A DNA stretch of 60,000 bases, from positions 17,188,887 to 17,248,886 of the forward strand of contig NC_064034.1 in assembly GCF_932526225.1 (NCBI RefSeq), in the 5' to 3' direction. This stretch comes from Nematostella vectensis. Lineage: Eukaryota > Cnidaria > Anthozoa > Actiniaria > Edwardsiidae. The notes beneath the pieces are model-generated. The model made no database searches, was not told the origin of the DNA, and saw only the letters and a list, made by a program, of their open reading frames with translations. This document shows, piece after piece, positions 1 through 10,514 of the stretch. A program made the position numbers and the translations under genes. Every line of letters starts with the position of its first letter. The first letter of the stretch is position 1.

Positions 1-200
1 CGATCGTGGACGAGATCCAGAGCGCATGCTCCGTTCATTAATTACTGGCCACTATTTGAGCCCACAATGACTAGCGCATGCATGAAACGCGGGATAATAA
101 GCCCGCATTTGAAACGGCCGTAGAAATATCACGCGACGAATTATAAAAGAAGCCATTCAATGCCTTATCTTCATTCAGAATTTTCTCTCTTTTGACTAAC

Positions 201-471
201 GAGTCAATCTTCCGTTTTCAGGTTTTGCATATTCTTCTGGGAATAGCTGATCTACCAAAAAGTTTTGTAACATTTTCTTCGGATCCAGCTGTGCGATATT
301 TTCATTGAAGAAACTCGCCTGCCCAGATGTCTTGAAATTAATCCCACAAACAAGACAAAACTCGTCTTTGCTGCGCTTGTTGTTCAATCTTTTAAGTGAC
401 GTTTTAGGTGATTGAAATTGAACAGTTGTTTTCTTTTTTCGAAGAGGAGAACTAACCAGAGTTTGATTCAT
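201..471 (-). CDS. Probable first coding exon, unrecognised protein
   Basis: Open frame from an ATG at 471 (minus strand) for about 90 codons, ending at a possible donor (ACTC|GTTAGT) at 201/200. The peptide is basic at the start (SPLRKKKTT), then has a Cys-x2-Cys motif in FCLVCGINF and an acidic/hydrophobic tail (LVDQLFPEEYAKPENG). The CxxC could be half of a zinc-binding site completed in a later exon, but no family is recognised. The rest of the gene would lie left of the window. The alternative is a chance ORF; the Cys pair and amino-acid composition make coding somewhat more likely than not. Confidence 0.4.
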
Positions 472-834
472 GATTTCCGACTAAACCCATGCAAACATAT
501 TAGCATATTGACAGCTTCCGCGCGATGGTACGGGTTTTGGCACGTCGGTCGCATATTAACGCTCACGCATGCGCAACAGAAACAGTTTCGACCCATGGCA
601 GAGGTATCTTTTCCTCGCTAACTCCAGCCCAGCGAAATACAGAGAAAAGAGGCCTCTGCTAGTAGGGAAACACGTAAGAAAAAGAACTTTCAACTCCGAC
701 AACAAAGCTCAATTCAGAATCGCATGCCTTTTCTAAACAACTAACTCACAAGGCTGACAATTTACTGGCTTATTTGAATAAATTGAAACCTGTCGGGCAT
801 TTAGTCCATCGAGGACCTTTTCCGACTGTCGGGC

Positions 835-1012
835 ATATAATATGACGTAATCAATCACGTGACCGTGGAAAAAAGTCGATATCTTTAGTTCTGAGTGAGA
901 AAACAGTAGACAACTTTCGAAATATGATAAAAAGCACATGGATTTAGGACAATTTATTTTTCAAATATGACGTCATCAATAACGTGACGGCGGGAAAAAG
1001 CCGATATCTCCA
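835..1012. promoter_or_regulatory. Duplicated CRE/E-box-like block
   Basis: Two copies about 125 bp apart (from about 838 and 965) share the order ATATGACGT-ATCAAT-ACGTGAC, then GG-AAAAAG-CGATATCT. They contain TGACGTAA/TGACGTCA (CRE-like) and TCACGTGA/AACGTGAC (E-box-like) cores. They lie 370-540 bp upstream of the ATG of the minus-strand exon at 471, so a promoter role for that gene is possible; this is inference. Confidence 0.3.
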
Positions 1013-1102
1013 ATTAATACTGTAACTAACTACTTATGCACTGGGGATCGGTATTTATCATTGTTGGAGCCTTACTTTTTGGCATTTGTACGTGATTTAC
1101 TC

Positions 1103-2511
1103 ACACAGCTCAGTGTCATGTCCCCCTGTAACAGAACACGACTCAGTGCCATGTCCCCCCTGTAACAGAACACGACTCAGTGCCAGGTCCCCCTGTAACA
1201 GAACACGGCTCAGTGTCATGTCCCCCTGTAATAGAACACAGCTCAGTGCCATGTCCCCCCTGTAACAGAACACGACTCAGTGCCATGTACCCCCTGTAAC
1301 AGAACACGGCTCAGTGCCATGTCCCCCCTGTAACAGAACACGACTCAGTGCCAGGTCCCCCTGTAACAGAACACAGCTCAGTGCCAGGTCCCCCCTGTAC
1401 AGAACACGGATCAGTGCCATGTCCCCCTGTAACAGAACACGACTCAGTGCTATGTCTCCCTGTAATAGAACACAGCTCAGTGTCATGTCCCCCTGTAACA
1501 GAACACGACTCAGTGTCATGTCCCCCTGTAACAGAACACGGCTCAGTGTCATGTCCCCCTGTAACAGAACACGACTCAGTGCCATGTCCCCCTGTAACAG
1601 AACACGACTCAGTGTCATGTCCCCCTGTAACAGAACACGACTCAGTGCCATGTCCCCCTGTAACAGAACACGACTCAGTGCCAGGTCCCCCCTGTAACAG
1701 AACACGGCTCAGTGCCATGTCCCCCCTGTAACAGAACACGACTCAGTGCCATGTCCCCCTGTAACAGAACACAGCTCAGTGCCATGTCCCCCTGTAACAG
1801 AACACGGCTCAGTGCCATGTCCCCCTGTAACAGAACACGGCTCAGTGCCATGTCCCCCTGTAACAGAACACGGCTCAGTGCCATGTCCCAATGTAACAGA
1901 ACACGACTCAGTGCCAGGTCCCCCCTGTAACAGAACACGACTCAGTGCCAGGTCCCCCCTGTAATAGAACACGGCTCAGTGCCAGGTCCCCCCTGTAATA
2001 GAACACGGCTCAGTGCCAGGTACCCCCTGTAATAGAACACGACTCAGTGCCATGTCCTTCTGTAACAGAACACGACTCAGTGCCATGTCCCCCTGTAACA
2101 GAACACAGCTCAGTGCCATGTCCCCCGGTAACAGCTCAGTGCCATGTCCCCCCTGTAACAGAACACGACTCAGTGCCATGTCCCCCTGTAACAGAACACG
2201 ACTCAGTGCCATGTCCCCCTGTAACAGAACACAGCTCAGTGCCATGTCCCCCTGTAACAGAACACGACTCAGTGCCATGTCCCCCTGTAACAGAACACGA
2301 CTCAGTGCCATGTCCCCCTGTAACAGAACACGGCTCAGTGCCAGGTCCCCCCTGTAATAGAACACGACTCAGTGCCATGTCCTTCTGTAACAGAACACGA
2401 CTCAGTGCCATGTCCCCCTGTAACAGAACACGGCTCAGTGCCAGGTCCCCCTGTAACAGAACACGACTCAGTGCCATGTCCCCCGGTAACAGAACACAGC
2501 TCAGTGCCATG
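1103..2511 (+). repeat. 33-bp minisatellite copying the lipase 3' splice site
   Basis: About 42 direct units of 33-34 bp, each carrying CCCCCTGTAACAG followed by AACACGGCTCAGTGCC. The lipase exon that starts 30 bp after the array reads GACAG|AACATGGTTCAGTCCC. The unit and the splice junction therefore align in register, with AG at the same place and about 13 of the next 16 bases identical. Both 33- and 34-bp units occur, so no reading frame persists through the array. Long ORFs across it on both strands are repeat artefacts. Confidence 0.92.
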
Positions 2512-2541
2512 TTTTTTATTTCTGTTATTTCACTTTGACAG

Positions 2542-2687
2542 AACATGGTTCAGTCCCTTGGATGAACAGGATAAGACATGCTCTGATCAAACAAGAGGAC
2601 GCAAACGTCATCACCACAGACTGGTCTAGAGGAGCGACCATTCCATACGAACAGGCGACCGCGAATACGCGCATGGTTGGCGCCCAG
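2542..2687 (+). CDS. Lipase exon A (oxyanion strand region)
   Basis: Begins after ACTTTGACAG and ends at GCCCAG|GTCAGC. It encodes [14 protein letters not shown], then [12 protein letters not shown] and ANTRMVGAQ, which match the lipase blocks HG..W...M..AL, NVI.VDW and ANTR.VGA. The HG motif is the usual oxyanion-hole segment. Phase 1 entry shows at least one upstream exon. Confidence 0.92.
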
Positions 2688-5600
2688 GTCAGCGGTATCA
2701 TGCTTATTAGATCCTTCATTTATGGTTTACTATAGTAATGGTTAGGTTAGGGGACAAAAAAGGGATGCAAAAAATATATACTTTTTAAATTACAGAGTTA
2801 AAATTCAGAATGTTCATGTTTTAATGGCTCGTAAGGGTCAACAGTCAGGACATAATTTTAGAATCATTATCCTTTATATAAAAAGACTAAGTCGTATGAG
2901 GTTAAAAAAAGCGCAAGATACCCCGTCAAATTTAGGCTTTTTACTTTTAAAGTTCAAAAGTGTATGGAAGAGAGCGGGCATGTGTTGTGTTACAGACGTT
3001 GCATTTATTGACTTATCAAATGTTTTTTTTTTCTTCTGCAGATCACCGAACTGATCAAATTCCTCAATAATCAGACTGGGAACACTCCAGCCTCCTTCTA
3101 CCTAGTAGGGTTCAGTCTAGGAGCGCACATCTCTGGATATGTGGGCAGAAGGATCGCAAAGACGGGACAAAAACTCAACAGAATCACAGGTATTCTTACC
3201 TTTCCTCTCCCTTACTAGACTGACAGTCGGACAGACAGACAGACAGGCAGTTGGAAAGACATACAGACAGACAGGCAGACAGTCGGACAGACAGACGGAC
3301 GGGCAGTTGGCCAGACAGGCAGACAGTAGGACAGACATACAGACAGGCAGGCAGTTGGAAAGACAGACAGACAGACAGGCAGACAGTCGGACAGACGGAC
3401 GGGCAGTTGGCCAGACGGACGGGCAGTTGGCCAGACAGGCAGGCAGTAGGACAGACATACAGACAGGCAGTTGGAAAGACATACAGACAGGCAGTTGGAA
3501 AGACATACAGACAGACAGGCAGACAGTCGGACAGACAGACGGACGGGCAGTTGGCCAGACAGGCAGGCAGTAGGACAGACATACAGACAGGCAGTCGGAC
3601 AGACATACAGAAAGATAGGCAGTCGGACAGACAGAAAAAAGCTATAAATCGACACACGGTTGAAAAAAATATTTTGAACGTCTCTGCGAAACTCTGAGAG
3701 TAATTCCGCTGACGTTTCGAGCGCTAGCCCTTTGTCGGAGCAAACAGACGATCAAAGAGACGGTCGGTTAAGCGGTCGGACGGACAGACAGAAAAACGGA
3801 AGGAAGGACAGACAGACAGGCGGTCGGACGGACATGCTGACGGGCTAACATTTTTAGCAAATAATCATCGTACGGTCCTGTAGGTAGGCAAGCGGGCAAG
3901 CAGACGCATCAAAACATAGCGCATTTCCCTACACAATAGCCTTACGATTTATGCCGTACAACGACATCGAAAAAACGTTCAAGTGCTTCTCCACTCACTC
4001 ATACCCAGGCCTAGATCCCGCCAGCATCCATTTTGTGAACGCACACGTGGACGTGAGACTGGACCCTAGCGACGCGGACTTTGTTGACGTCATGCACACT
4101 GACATGGACCTTGCGGGCACACCTACGGTCAGTGGTCACATTGACTTCTACCCAAATGGCGGCAAGAAACAGCCAGGGTGCCGGGACTTACTAGACGGTA
4201 AGTAGAAGTTAGTAACTTATAGAGGGGAGTGGGGTCACGTGACAGTATATAAGTCTTGTCAAAAACGCAAAGTTTACCTTCATGAGTATCATATATTTGG
4301 GCAAAGGTTGTGGTGTTTGTTTACAGTTGTCTTGAAACTTGTTAACGATAACGATAACGGTGCTCGTTAACGATAAGGCTTGCGGTAATTTTGTGAAAAC
4401 AGTCGCAAAAAAGGTGCGAGACGGCTGTAAACAAACTCCGATTTGTCAAAGCCTCGTTTTAAAATACCACAGGAGCCCCATTATCTGGAAAACAGGGGCC
4501 ACCTGGACACATCCGCGACCACGCCCTGACTATGATCTCAAAGCCTCTCGCTGTCTGTATACCCCTCAGGTCCTATTAATTACGTGATTTGTGACCACAT
4601 GCGCGCCCCGGAGTATTACGCCGAGTCTGTGACCACCACGTGTCCCATGCTCGCATTCCCCTGTACGTCCATGGATGACTTTGAGCGCGGGTACTGCTTC
4701 GACTGCGAAAACAGACCGTGCCCCTCAGTCGGGTACAACGCGGGCAAGAGAAAGGGCGTGGCCACCGGGAAGCACTTTTCCTTAACTAACGCAGACAAGC
4801 CTTTTTGTGGTAAGTGTGATAGGAAGAGTAACAATGAAAAACAGGTAAAATAAAATAGGTGTGATTTCTATCGTAGTGTGATAAACGCAAACACTTCATA
4901 GTCGAGAATGAGTGGAAATTGCGCTTAACTCTTAGTAGCGGGGGTCATGCCGAGCGGTTTGCGTTTAGCCAGGCCCACAAAAGGAAGTGCAAGGGCTGGT
5001 TGAGAGGGATGGGAATGAAAGATAATTTGGCATTATCCCGGAGAAGGGACAGAGTTCCCTTAGAAATAGAGAGATAGTCAGACTGTGCACAAGCTTATTA
5101 GCAACGCATAAAAATCTTAATATCAGTGATGGATAACTAACCATATATATAACCATTTTCTCTTAAGTTCACCATTACCGCATATCCTTCAAGACCGGAC
5201 ACAGTTGGTGGGCTGGACACGCGGACGCAATCCACGTCACCTTATATGGCAAAAACGGAAACAGTGGCGTAATCAGATTTAAGAGGTACGTATTACCCAA
5301 CTGGTAATTCATCGATTACCCCACACCAAGAAAGCATCAGAGAATACTATTATATGTGATCGAGAATAAAACGTTTTTAGGCAGACTGAATACCATGAGA
5401 TTATACGCTTTTAGGGAGTGTTAATTAAATGACTAATTAATTTGATAAGAGGGAAGGGAGGGAAGATTTTGACCCAAGACACAAATTTCAGAGCCCTCCG
5501 GCAGTGAAAATCCCCCCCCCCCCCCCCCCTTAGCGAACCCCATGATTTTAGTAGAAATCATATAAAAAAACCACCCTCCTTTTCGGTGGTTAAAAAAATT

Positions 5601-8600
5601 TCGGAGGCCCCCAACCTTCCTTGCCGCTCAGGGTTTTCAATGAGCACTCCCTTAGCACTTGGTTATCAATATCCAATTCTATTAATCTTCTCTACCTGCT
5701 TGAAAAAGTAATCAAAATGGATGCGTTGCGTGATTCACCACATAGCGGCCTGATTGCTTTTTTATATCAGTCGGAATATCTACAAGGGTACCAAGGAGAT
5801 GTTCGTTGCCCCGGTAACCAAGGATCTTGGAACATTGACCAAGATTGACGTGCGACATAATGGTATCCCTGTCATCTCCAAGTGGTTTCTGGAAAAGGTC
5901 CTCATTCAACCAGAGAACACCGAGAGAAAGTAGGTCTTGTTTCTGAATCTCGGTAATTTTAATTAAAGTTATTTGTGGGTCACCACCACTACCATCACCG
6001 TCACCATCAAACCCATTCACCGTCACCATCAAACCCATTCACCATCACCATCACACCACCATCATCATTACCACCACCACCATCACAATCACCACCACCA
6101 CCATTACCACCATTACCACCACCACCACCACCACCACCACCACAACCATCACCATCACCACCACCACCACCATCACAACCAACACCATCACAACCAACAC
6201 CATCACCATCACCAACACCACCACCATCATTACCACCACCACCATCATCATCATCATCAAACCCATTCACCATCACAACAACCACCTTTGCGCGGATACT
6301 TTTGAAAACCTCGTCAATTGAAACAAAATGAATCAGTATACTTCGTAGTCTTCGTACTTCGTGGTCTGTAGGGTGGACGGTCGAGGCAGTATCAAAATAA
6401 AAACAATGGTGTCATGACGATGACGTGATCAGAGACCAGGCTCCTTCGTTGGTGACTTTCCATAAACAGAGGACGGATCACGTTAGGGCTCTCGCTTTTT
6501 CTAGGGTGTTATTTCAATGCATTGGTGGAAAAACACGGCTACCAAGGCCGTACCTTCCAGCGTTTTCAAACGATTGAATCCGTTTTAGTTTGGACAGCTG
6601 GATCCAGGCGAAAACGCTTCGAAAACGATAGTGTGGACGCGAATCAAGTGACGCGTTTGCGGCGAAGCGAATCCGGATACTTGTGAATCCGTGTTTCGTG
6701 GACGACCCCTAAGTAGCGGTATCTGCACAAAAAGCATTAACAAAGGGATGATCTAACTTTTTGCTAAGAGGGGGGTTTCACCTAATTGCAATATAGGAAG
6801 AAAAAAATGTTTTCGTAACAAATAACTTTCTCCCACTCCCACAGACAAATGGTTATATCCCTCTTGGTTATATATATGGTTAGTTCTCCCTCACTGATAT
6901 TAAGATTTTTATGTATTGCTAAATAAGCTTTGTGCACAGTCTGACTACCTCCCTTTTTCTAAGGGAACTCTGTTCTACCTCCGGGATATCTATGCCAAAT
7001 TATCTTTCATTCCCATCCCTCTCACTGACTACCGCAGTTGCTTGAATAAGCGCAGTGCTTCAAACTCCCTGTGTTTTGACAATTTCCCGCCATAATGATT
7101 TTGCAACGCGTGCGAGAATTTCAAGTTTGCTGAAAGTTTATTTGGGATAAAAAAAAGGCAGCAAATCGTCTCTTCATATGAAGAAAAACGACAAATTACT
7201 CTATGAATTTACTTGCATAATCAGCTTAACGTATACCCATTCAAGAGAAGTTCTTTAGTGAATATATCTTATCGTCTGTGGAGGATTTAAAGTTCTTAAA
7301 ACCTTCCACTTATATCAATCTAGCCAAAGTAAATCAAGGGCATACAACGAGCCCCCTTCACGAATCGCGTTAAAATGGCATATTTCGTCGTTTGAATATG
7401 TTCTGATGATGAAAATATCCATTTTAAAAGTTGCTGGAAAAAATATATGTTCCTTTTTCCCAGGAGGGACCACTTTTTTCCCAGCCAGCAGTGGTAGGCA
7501 TTTTAGCACATCAATATTTGCCCGTATAACCGATCTGGACGTTTTTTCCCAACCATCCGCTCCAGCGCCCCAAAAAATATTCCCAGCACAATTAGTTTCA
7601 CTCCACAAATTTGCCAGCAGAACCATTCGGGAAAATTTTTTTCCAGCAACCAAGGGGTCTAACATCTTCCCAGCCAGCAAAAAAAAAAACGGGCCGCGGA
7701 ACAGATTTTTTGCGGACAAATCCGTTTTGTGCCCTTGTTCAATCCCAGGGTCGATCTTTTAGAAATAGTTGTGTACTATTAGTGCAAATATTTTAGTTAG
7801 AATTCTAACGAAGGCCACAATAACATAATATGCTTTCTTTTGGCTAGATTAATATAGGTGAAAGGTTTTAAGATCTTTAAAGTCCTTAAAACCTTTCACT
7901 TATATCAATTTAGCCAAAACAAGATAAACTTTCAAATTCTGAAAAGGGAATTGAATTTTATTGAAATTTGAATTTTCTACAGATCTTTGAAAATTTTCCC
8001 AGCCGCGCGAAAGGAGATTGAATCGGGTGAATAATTCCAAGTTTTGGCGGGAAAATCTGAAACAACGTATTTTCCTTAAATCCGTTAAAATTCAGAGACG
8101 GCAATACCATAAAATGTTGGCGAATTGTTTCCTATTGCAATGCTACCCACAATGAAGCGAAGAATAATCTAAAGTCGAGAATTGTATGCGAAAAAAGAAA
8201 ATATCGTTTTGTTTCAAAAACAGCGCGCGCTCGTGAGAATGTCGCCATTCTTGATTGCGAATGCAGCGCGCGCACACAATGCAAAAACAATTCAAAGACT
8301 AACATATATCTGCTAAATTTTGCAGATTTGTTTCCTGAAGTTAAGTAATTATTTGACTACCAGGTTGAGATATAAAGATGACGGTAAAAGTTGTAACCAC
8401 ACAAAGTTCTTCAGCAATAACTATGAAGACGGGAACCGGTTTAGCGCGCATATGTTTTCTCATGTAATTTGGTTGACATCTCGATCAACTTCACAAATGA
8501 CTGGACCCGGGCCTTTCAGATCACGGCCTTTTTTCCGAACGTTGACCAAAATACCTCAATATTACAGATTTTAGTTATATGCGCGAACGCGTGTTTTATA

Positions 8601-9113
8601 GCGTCCATACGAACCACATACCATTTGGAAGATAAGAAAAATATAAAGAATCGACAAAGTCTATCAACTCTGTAAGGTTATATGGACTCTAAAGCGAAAG
8701 AAGACATTTCTACGATGGATTCGAGTTGAGAACGGCGTATCAATTTGGACTAAATTATTTCAAGAGAGCATAAGATCTTATGCTCTCTTGATTATTTTAA
8801 ATTCTTAAAATAAAATAAAATTATTTCGGCCTTCGGCCTCGGTCACGGTATTTCACGATACGGACCTTCCAGCTGGTAAATACATATATCCCTGGGCAGC
8901 TCAAGGAGGGGGTTGGGGATGAACGCCTAAACCCTCCCGCTTGATTCGCTACTGTAACAAACAAAATAACAAATACATATCTTCTTGGAAATTACTTTTG
9001 CTGAAAGATATTGATACCGACTGTATGTTTCCAGGTACACTGGTTGTTTCAACTCCTGGCTGAATAGTGCAGGCGGAATCAGAGCTTTACAGCAAGGAGA
9101 TAACAGCTGTTAA
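2542..9113 (+). CDS. Pancreatic-type lipase (lipase + PLAT), seven exons, N-terminus not visible
   Basis: Spliced coding sequence 2542-2687, 3042-3189, 4009-4197, 4570-4809, 5168-5285, 5771-5929 and 9035-9113; about 359 codons ending in TAA. All junctions are GT..AG and phases agree throughout. The product is a secreted-type triacylglycerol/phospholipid lipase of the pancreatic lipase family. The predicted catalytic triad is intact: Ser in GFSLGAH, Asp in ITGLDPA, His in [10 protein letters not shown]. The family block [15 protein letters not shown], a Cys-rich loop and a C-terminal PLAT beta-sandwich follow. Family members are about 450-470 residues, so roughly 90-100 N-terminal residues (signal peptide and first strands) are missing; they may lie left of the window. 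Family assignment is strong; substrate is not deducible. Confidence 0.93.
3042..3189 (+). CDS. Lipase exon B (nucleophile elbow)
   Basis: Acceptor TTCTGCAG, donor CACAG|GTATTC, exit phase 1. It encodes [10 protein letters not shown]...[20 protein letters not shown]. The catalytic serine sits in GFSLG rather than the commoner GHSLG. Confidence 0.95.
3217..3640 (+). repeat. ACAG/GGCAG-rich tetranucleotide-derived tandem repeat
   Basis: Intronic run of CAGACAGACAGGCAG-type units with longer subrepeats (GGACGGGCAGTTGGCCAGA) repeated several times. Decayed units continue to about 3830. ORFs of 130-150 codons on both strands are by-products of the repeat. Confidence 0.9.
4009..4197 (+). CDS. Lipase exon C (catalytic Asp)
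   Basis: Acceptor CATACCCAG, donor TAGACG|GTAAGT. Joined to exon B it makes ITGLDPAS with the catalytic Asp, then [16 protein letters not shown] and [16 protein letters not shown], all diagnostic for the family. Confidence 0.95.
4570..4809 (+). CDS. Lipase exon D (catalytic His, Cys-rich loop)
   Basis: Acceptor ACCCCTCAG, donor TTGTG|GTAAGT, phase 1 to phase 1. It encodes [16 protein letters not shown] (catalytic His) and several Cys residues in [18 protein letters not shown], then MxxG-like [14 protein letters not shown] leading into the PLAT domain. Confidence 0.95.
4965..5160 (+). repeat. Dispersed repeat, copy 1 of an inverted pair
   Basis: About 190 bp in the intron before lipase exon E is repeated in opposite orientation at about 6845-7035 (shared pieces include AACTAACCATATATATAACCA and AAGATAATTTGGCAT). 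It ends within about 15 bp of the exon E acceptor. Confidence 0.8.
5168..5285 (+). CDS. Lipase exon E (PLAT start)
   Basis: Acceptor TTCTCTTAAG, donor AAGAG|GTACGT, exit phase 2. It encodes [16 protein letters not shown] and [16 protein letters not shown], the first strands of a PLAT domain (Y.V...TG...G...V.LYG..G.S). Confidence 0.93.
5771..5929 (+). CDS. Lipase exon F (PLAT core)
   Basis: Acceptor TTATATCAG, donor GAGAAA|GTAGGT. It encodes [19 protein letters not shown], then KIDVRHNG and [10 protein letters not shown], matching PLAT strands (F.....DLG....I...HN....WFL..V.V). Confidence 0.93.
5978..6268 (+). repeat. CAC/CAT triplet microsatellite
   Basis: CACCATCAC-type trinucleotide tract in the last lipase intron. 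The ORFs encoding poly-His, poly-Pro/Ser, poly-Gly and poly-Val here are artefacts. Confidence 0.95.
6269..6844. other. Lipase intron, no gene seen
   Basis: Intron sequence between the triplet tract and the inverted repeat. The stretch 6530-6720 is GC-richer, with CGAAAACGC-type motifs and GTGTGGACGC, and may be an old dispersed repeat. No exon was found. Confidence 0.5.
6845..7040 (-). repeat. Dispersed repeat, copy 2 of an inverted pair
   Basis: Reverse-complement copy of the repeat at 4965-5160, with several small substitutions. Both copies lie in lipase introns, about 1.7 kb apart. Confidence 0.8.
7288..7925. mobile_element. Element with about 43-bp inverted ends plus a 499-bp core repeat
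   Basis: Inverted ends at 7288-7330 (TTTAAAGTTCTTAAAACCTT...) and 7838-7881 (...AAGGTTTTAAGATCTTTAAA), with a further copy of the end at 7881-7925. The core 7332-7830 recurs in direct orientation at 9777-10277 without these ends, so core and ends may be separate insertions. No transposase was seen. Confidence 0.6.
7926..9034. other. Distal part of last lipase intron
   Basis: Mostly AT-rich sequence with short ORFs that lack any recognised domain. It holds a perfect palindrome (8760-8791) and no visible exon before the terminal lipase exon. Confidence 0.6.
8760..8791. repeat. Perfect 32-bp palindrome
   Basis: Self-complementary sequence centred on AAGATCTT with arms CAAGAGAGCATA / TATGCTCTCTTG. 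There is no spacer, so it is cruciform-capable. No gene association was seen. Confidence 0.9.
9035..9113 (+). CDS. Lipase terminal exon
   Basis: Acceptor GTTTCCAG. It completes Lys from phase 2 and encodes [18 protein letters not shown], ending DNSC and TAA. The final Cys/Trp-Leu pattern suits the last PLAT strand. It lies 3.1 kb downstream of exon F. Confidence 0.88.
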
Positions 9114-9168
9114 CTCGTAGTCACATGATTTGATACTCCCGTTTAATACATCATGTCATTTTTTCCAC

Positions 9169-9174
9169 AATAAA
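9169..9174 (+). terminator. Polyadenylation signal of the lipase gene
   Basis: AATAAA 56 bp after the lipase stop codon, followed by a T-rich/GT-rich stretch (CTTGTGACCCTTGTTATTG), as expected for a cleavage site. Confidence 0.65.
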
Positions 9175-9359
9175 CTGCTTGTGACCCTTGTTATTGTTAT
9201 ATAAATTTTATCTTGAATATGATTGGGAAACTAAAAACACGAATAAGGGTATACGACCCCAATGAAGAAAAAACTATGTTACCCTTGACTTTCTGTATAA
9301 CTACCTGATAAGGTAGACATCTGGGCTATTTATTTTTAAGGACCAAGAAAAAGGAAGGC

Positions 9360-9600
9360 CTTCAGCTAGAAGCGACGGATAAGGAATCTTTATTTAAGTC
9401 AGCTAGAAAAGCCATGGATAAGGAATACCTTTATTTAAATCAGCTAGAAAAGCCACGGATAAGGAATACCTTTGAGTCAGCTAGAAGCCACGGATAAGGA
9501 ATACCTCTATTTGAGTCTGCTACAAAAGCCACGGATAAGAAATTAATTGAGTCATCTAAAAAAGCCAAGGATAAAGAAACCCCTTTAATAAAGTTAGATA
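9360..9600 (+). repeat. About 41-bp tandem repeat, six decayed units
   Basis: Units contain CAGCTAGAAAAGCCACGG and ATAAGGAATACCTTTATTTA. They lie downstream of the lipase 3' end. The minus-strand ORF across them is not credible. Confidence 0.85.
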
Positions 9601-9776
9601 TCAAGAAATGTCGGATCAACTTATTCGGAAAAAAACTGTTATAGGCGTTGATGTGTAGTGTCATGAGTGTTCTGTATGGACCTTTTCGTAATGGCTGCAC
9701 ACGTAAGCGCAAATAGGGAGCAAAAAGTTTAGTCTGAAAAGCTGATGTACTACGTATAATATTGACGTTTTATTTT

Positions 9777-10277
9777 AATCAAGGGCATACAACGAGCCCC
9801 CTTCACGAATCGCGTTAAAATCGCATATTTCGTCGTTTGAATATGTTCTGATGATGAAAATATCCATTTTAAAAGTTGCTGGAAAAAAATATGTGTTCCT
9901 TTTTCCCAGGAGGGACCACTTTTTTCCAAGCCAGCAGTGGTTAGGCATTTTAGCACATTAATATTTGACCGTATAACCGATTGAACGATGTTATCCCAAC
10001 CCATCCGCTCCAGCGCCCCAAAAAATATTCCCAGCACAATTAGTTTCACTCCACAAATTTGCCAGCAGAACCATTCGGGAAAATTTTTTTCCAGCAACCA
10101 AGGGGTGTAACATCTTCCCAGCCAGCAAAAAAAAAACGGGCCGCGGAACAGATTTTTTGCGGACAGATCCGTTTTGTGCCCTTGTTCAATCCCAGGGTCG
10201 ATCTTTTAGAAATAGTTGTGTACTATTAGTGCAAATATTTTAGTTAGAATTCTAACGAAGGCCACAATAACATAATA
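9777..10277 (+). repeat. Second copy of the 499-bp core repeat
   Basis: Near-identical, same-orientation copy of 7332-7830 (from AATCAAGGGCATAC to CCACAATAACATAATA). Only scattered substitutions and 1-2 bp indels differ, so the duplication is recent. Confidence 0.92.
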
Positions 10278-10514
10278 ATCATTTCTATGTCAATCAATAT
10301 TTTTTATATTGTAGTTGACACAAAAAGTAATTACGGTTTACAAGTTAAACGAAGGAAATTACTATTGCCACGGCAAGGGACGTGTTTTCACTGTCAATGC
10401 CTGTCGAACGCATCTATAGGCTCTCAAAATTGTCTTCTCTTTCTTCATGCTTCCTTTAACAAACTTCAGGTAAAGATGTCGAAGAATGAAAACGCAAATC
10501 TGTAAATTCTGGTC

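Noticed and set aside
1277-2629. Several ORFs with VTEHDSVPCPP or LLQGDMALSRV repeats
   Set aside because: Products of the 33-bp minisatellite, open in several frames on both strands and broken by 34-bp units.
3117-3697. Overlapping 129-153-codon ORFs rich in CLSV or TDRQ
   Set aside because: Tetranucleotide repeat in a lipase intron; all frames are open.
5973-6331. Poly-His, poly-Pro/Ser, poly-Gly and poly-Val ORFs
   Set aside because: CAC/CAT triplet microsatellite, not a metal-binding protein.
7315-7762. ORFs on both strands over the 499-bp repeat (also at 9750-10097)
   Set aside because: The second copy breaks the frame with indels, so the repeat is non-coding.
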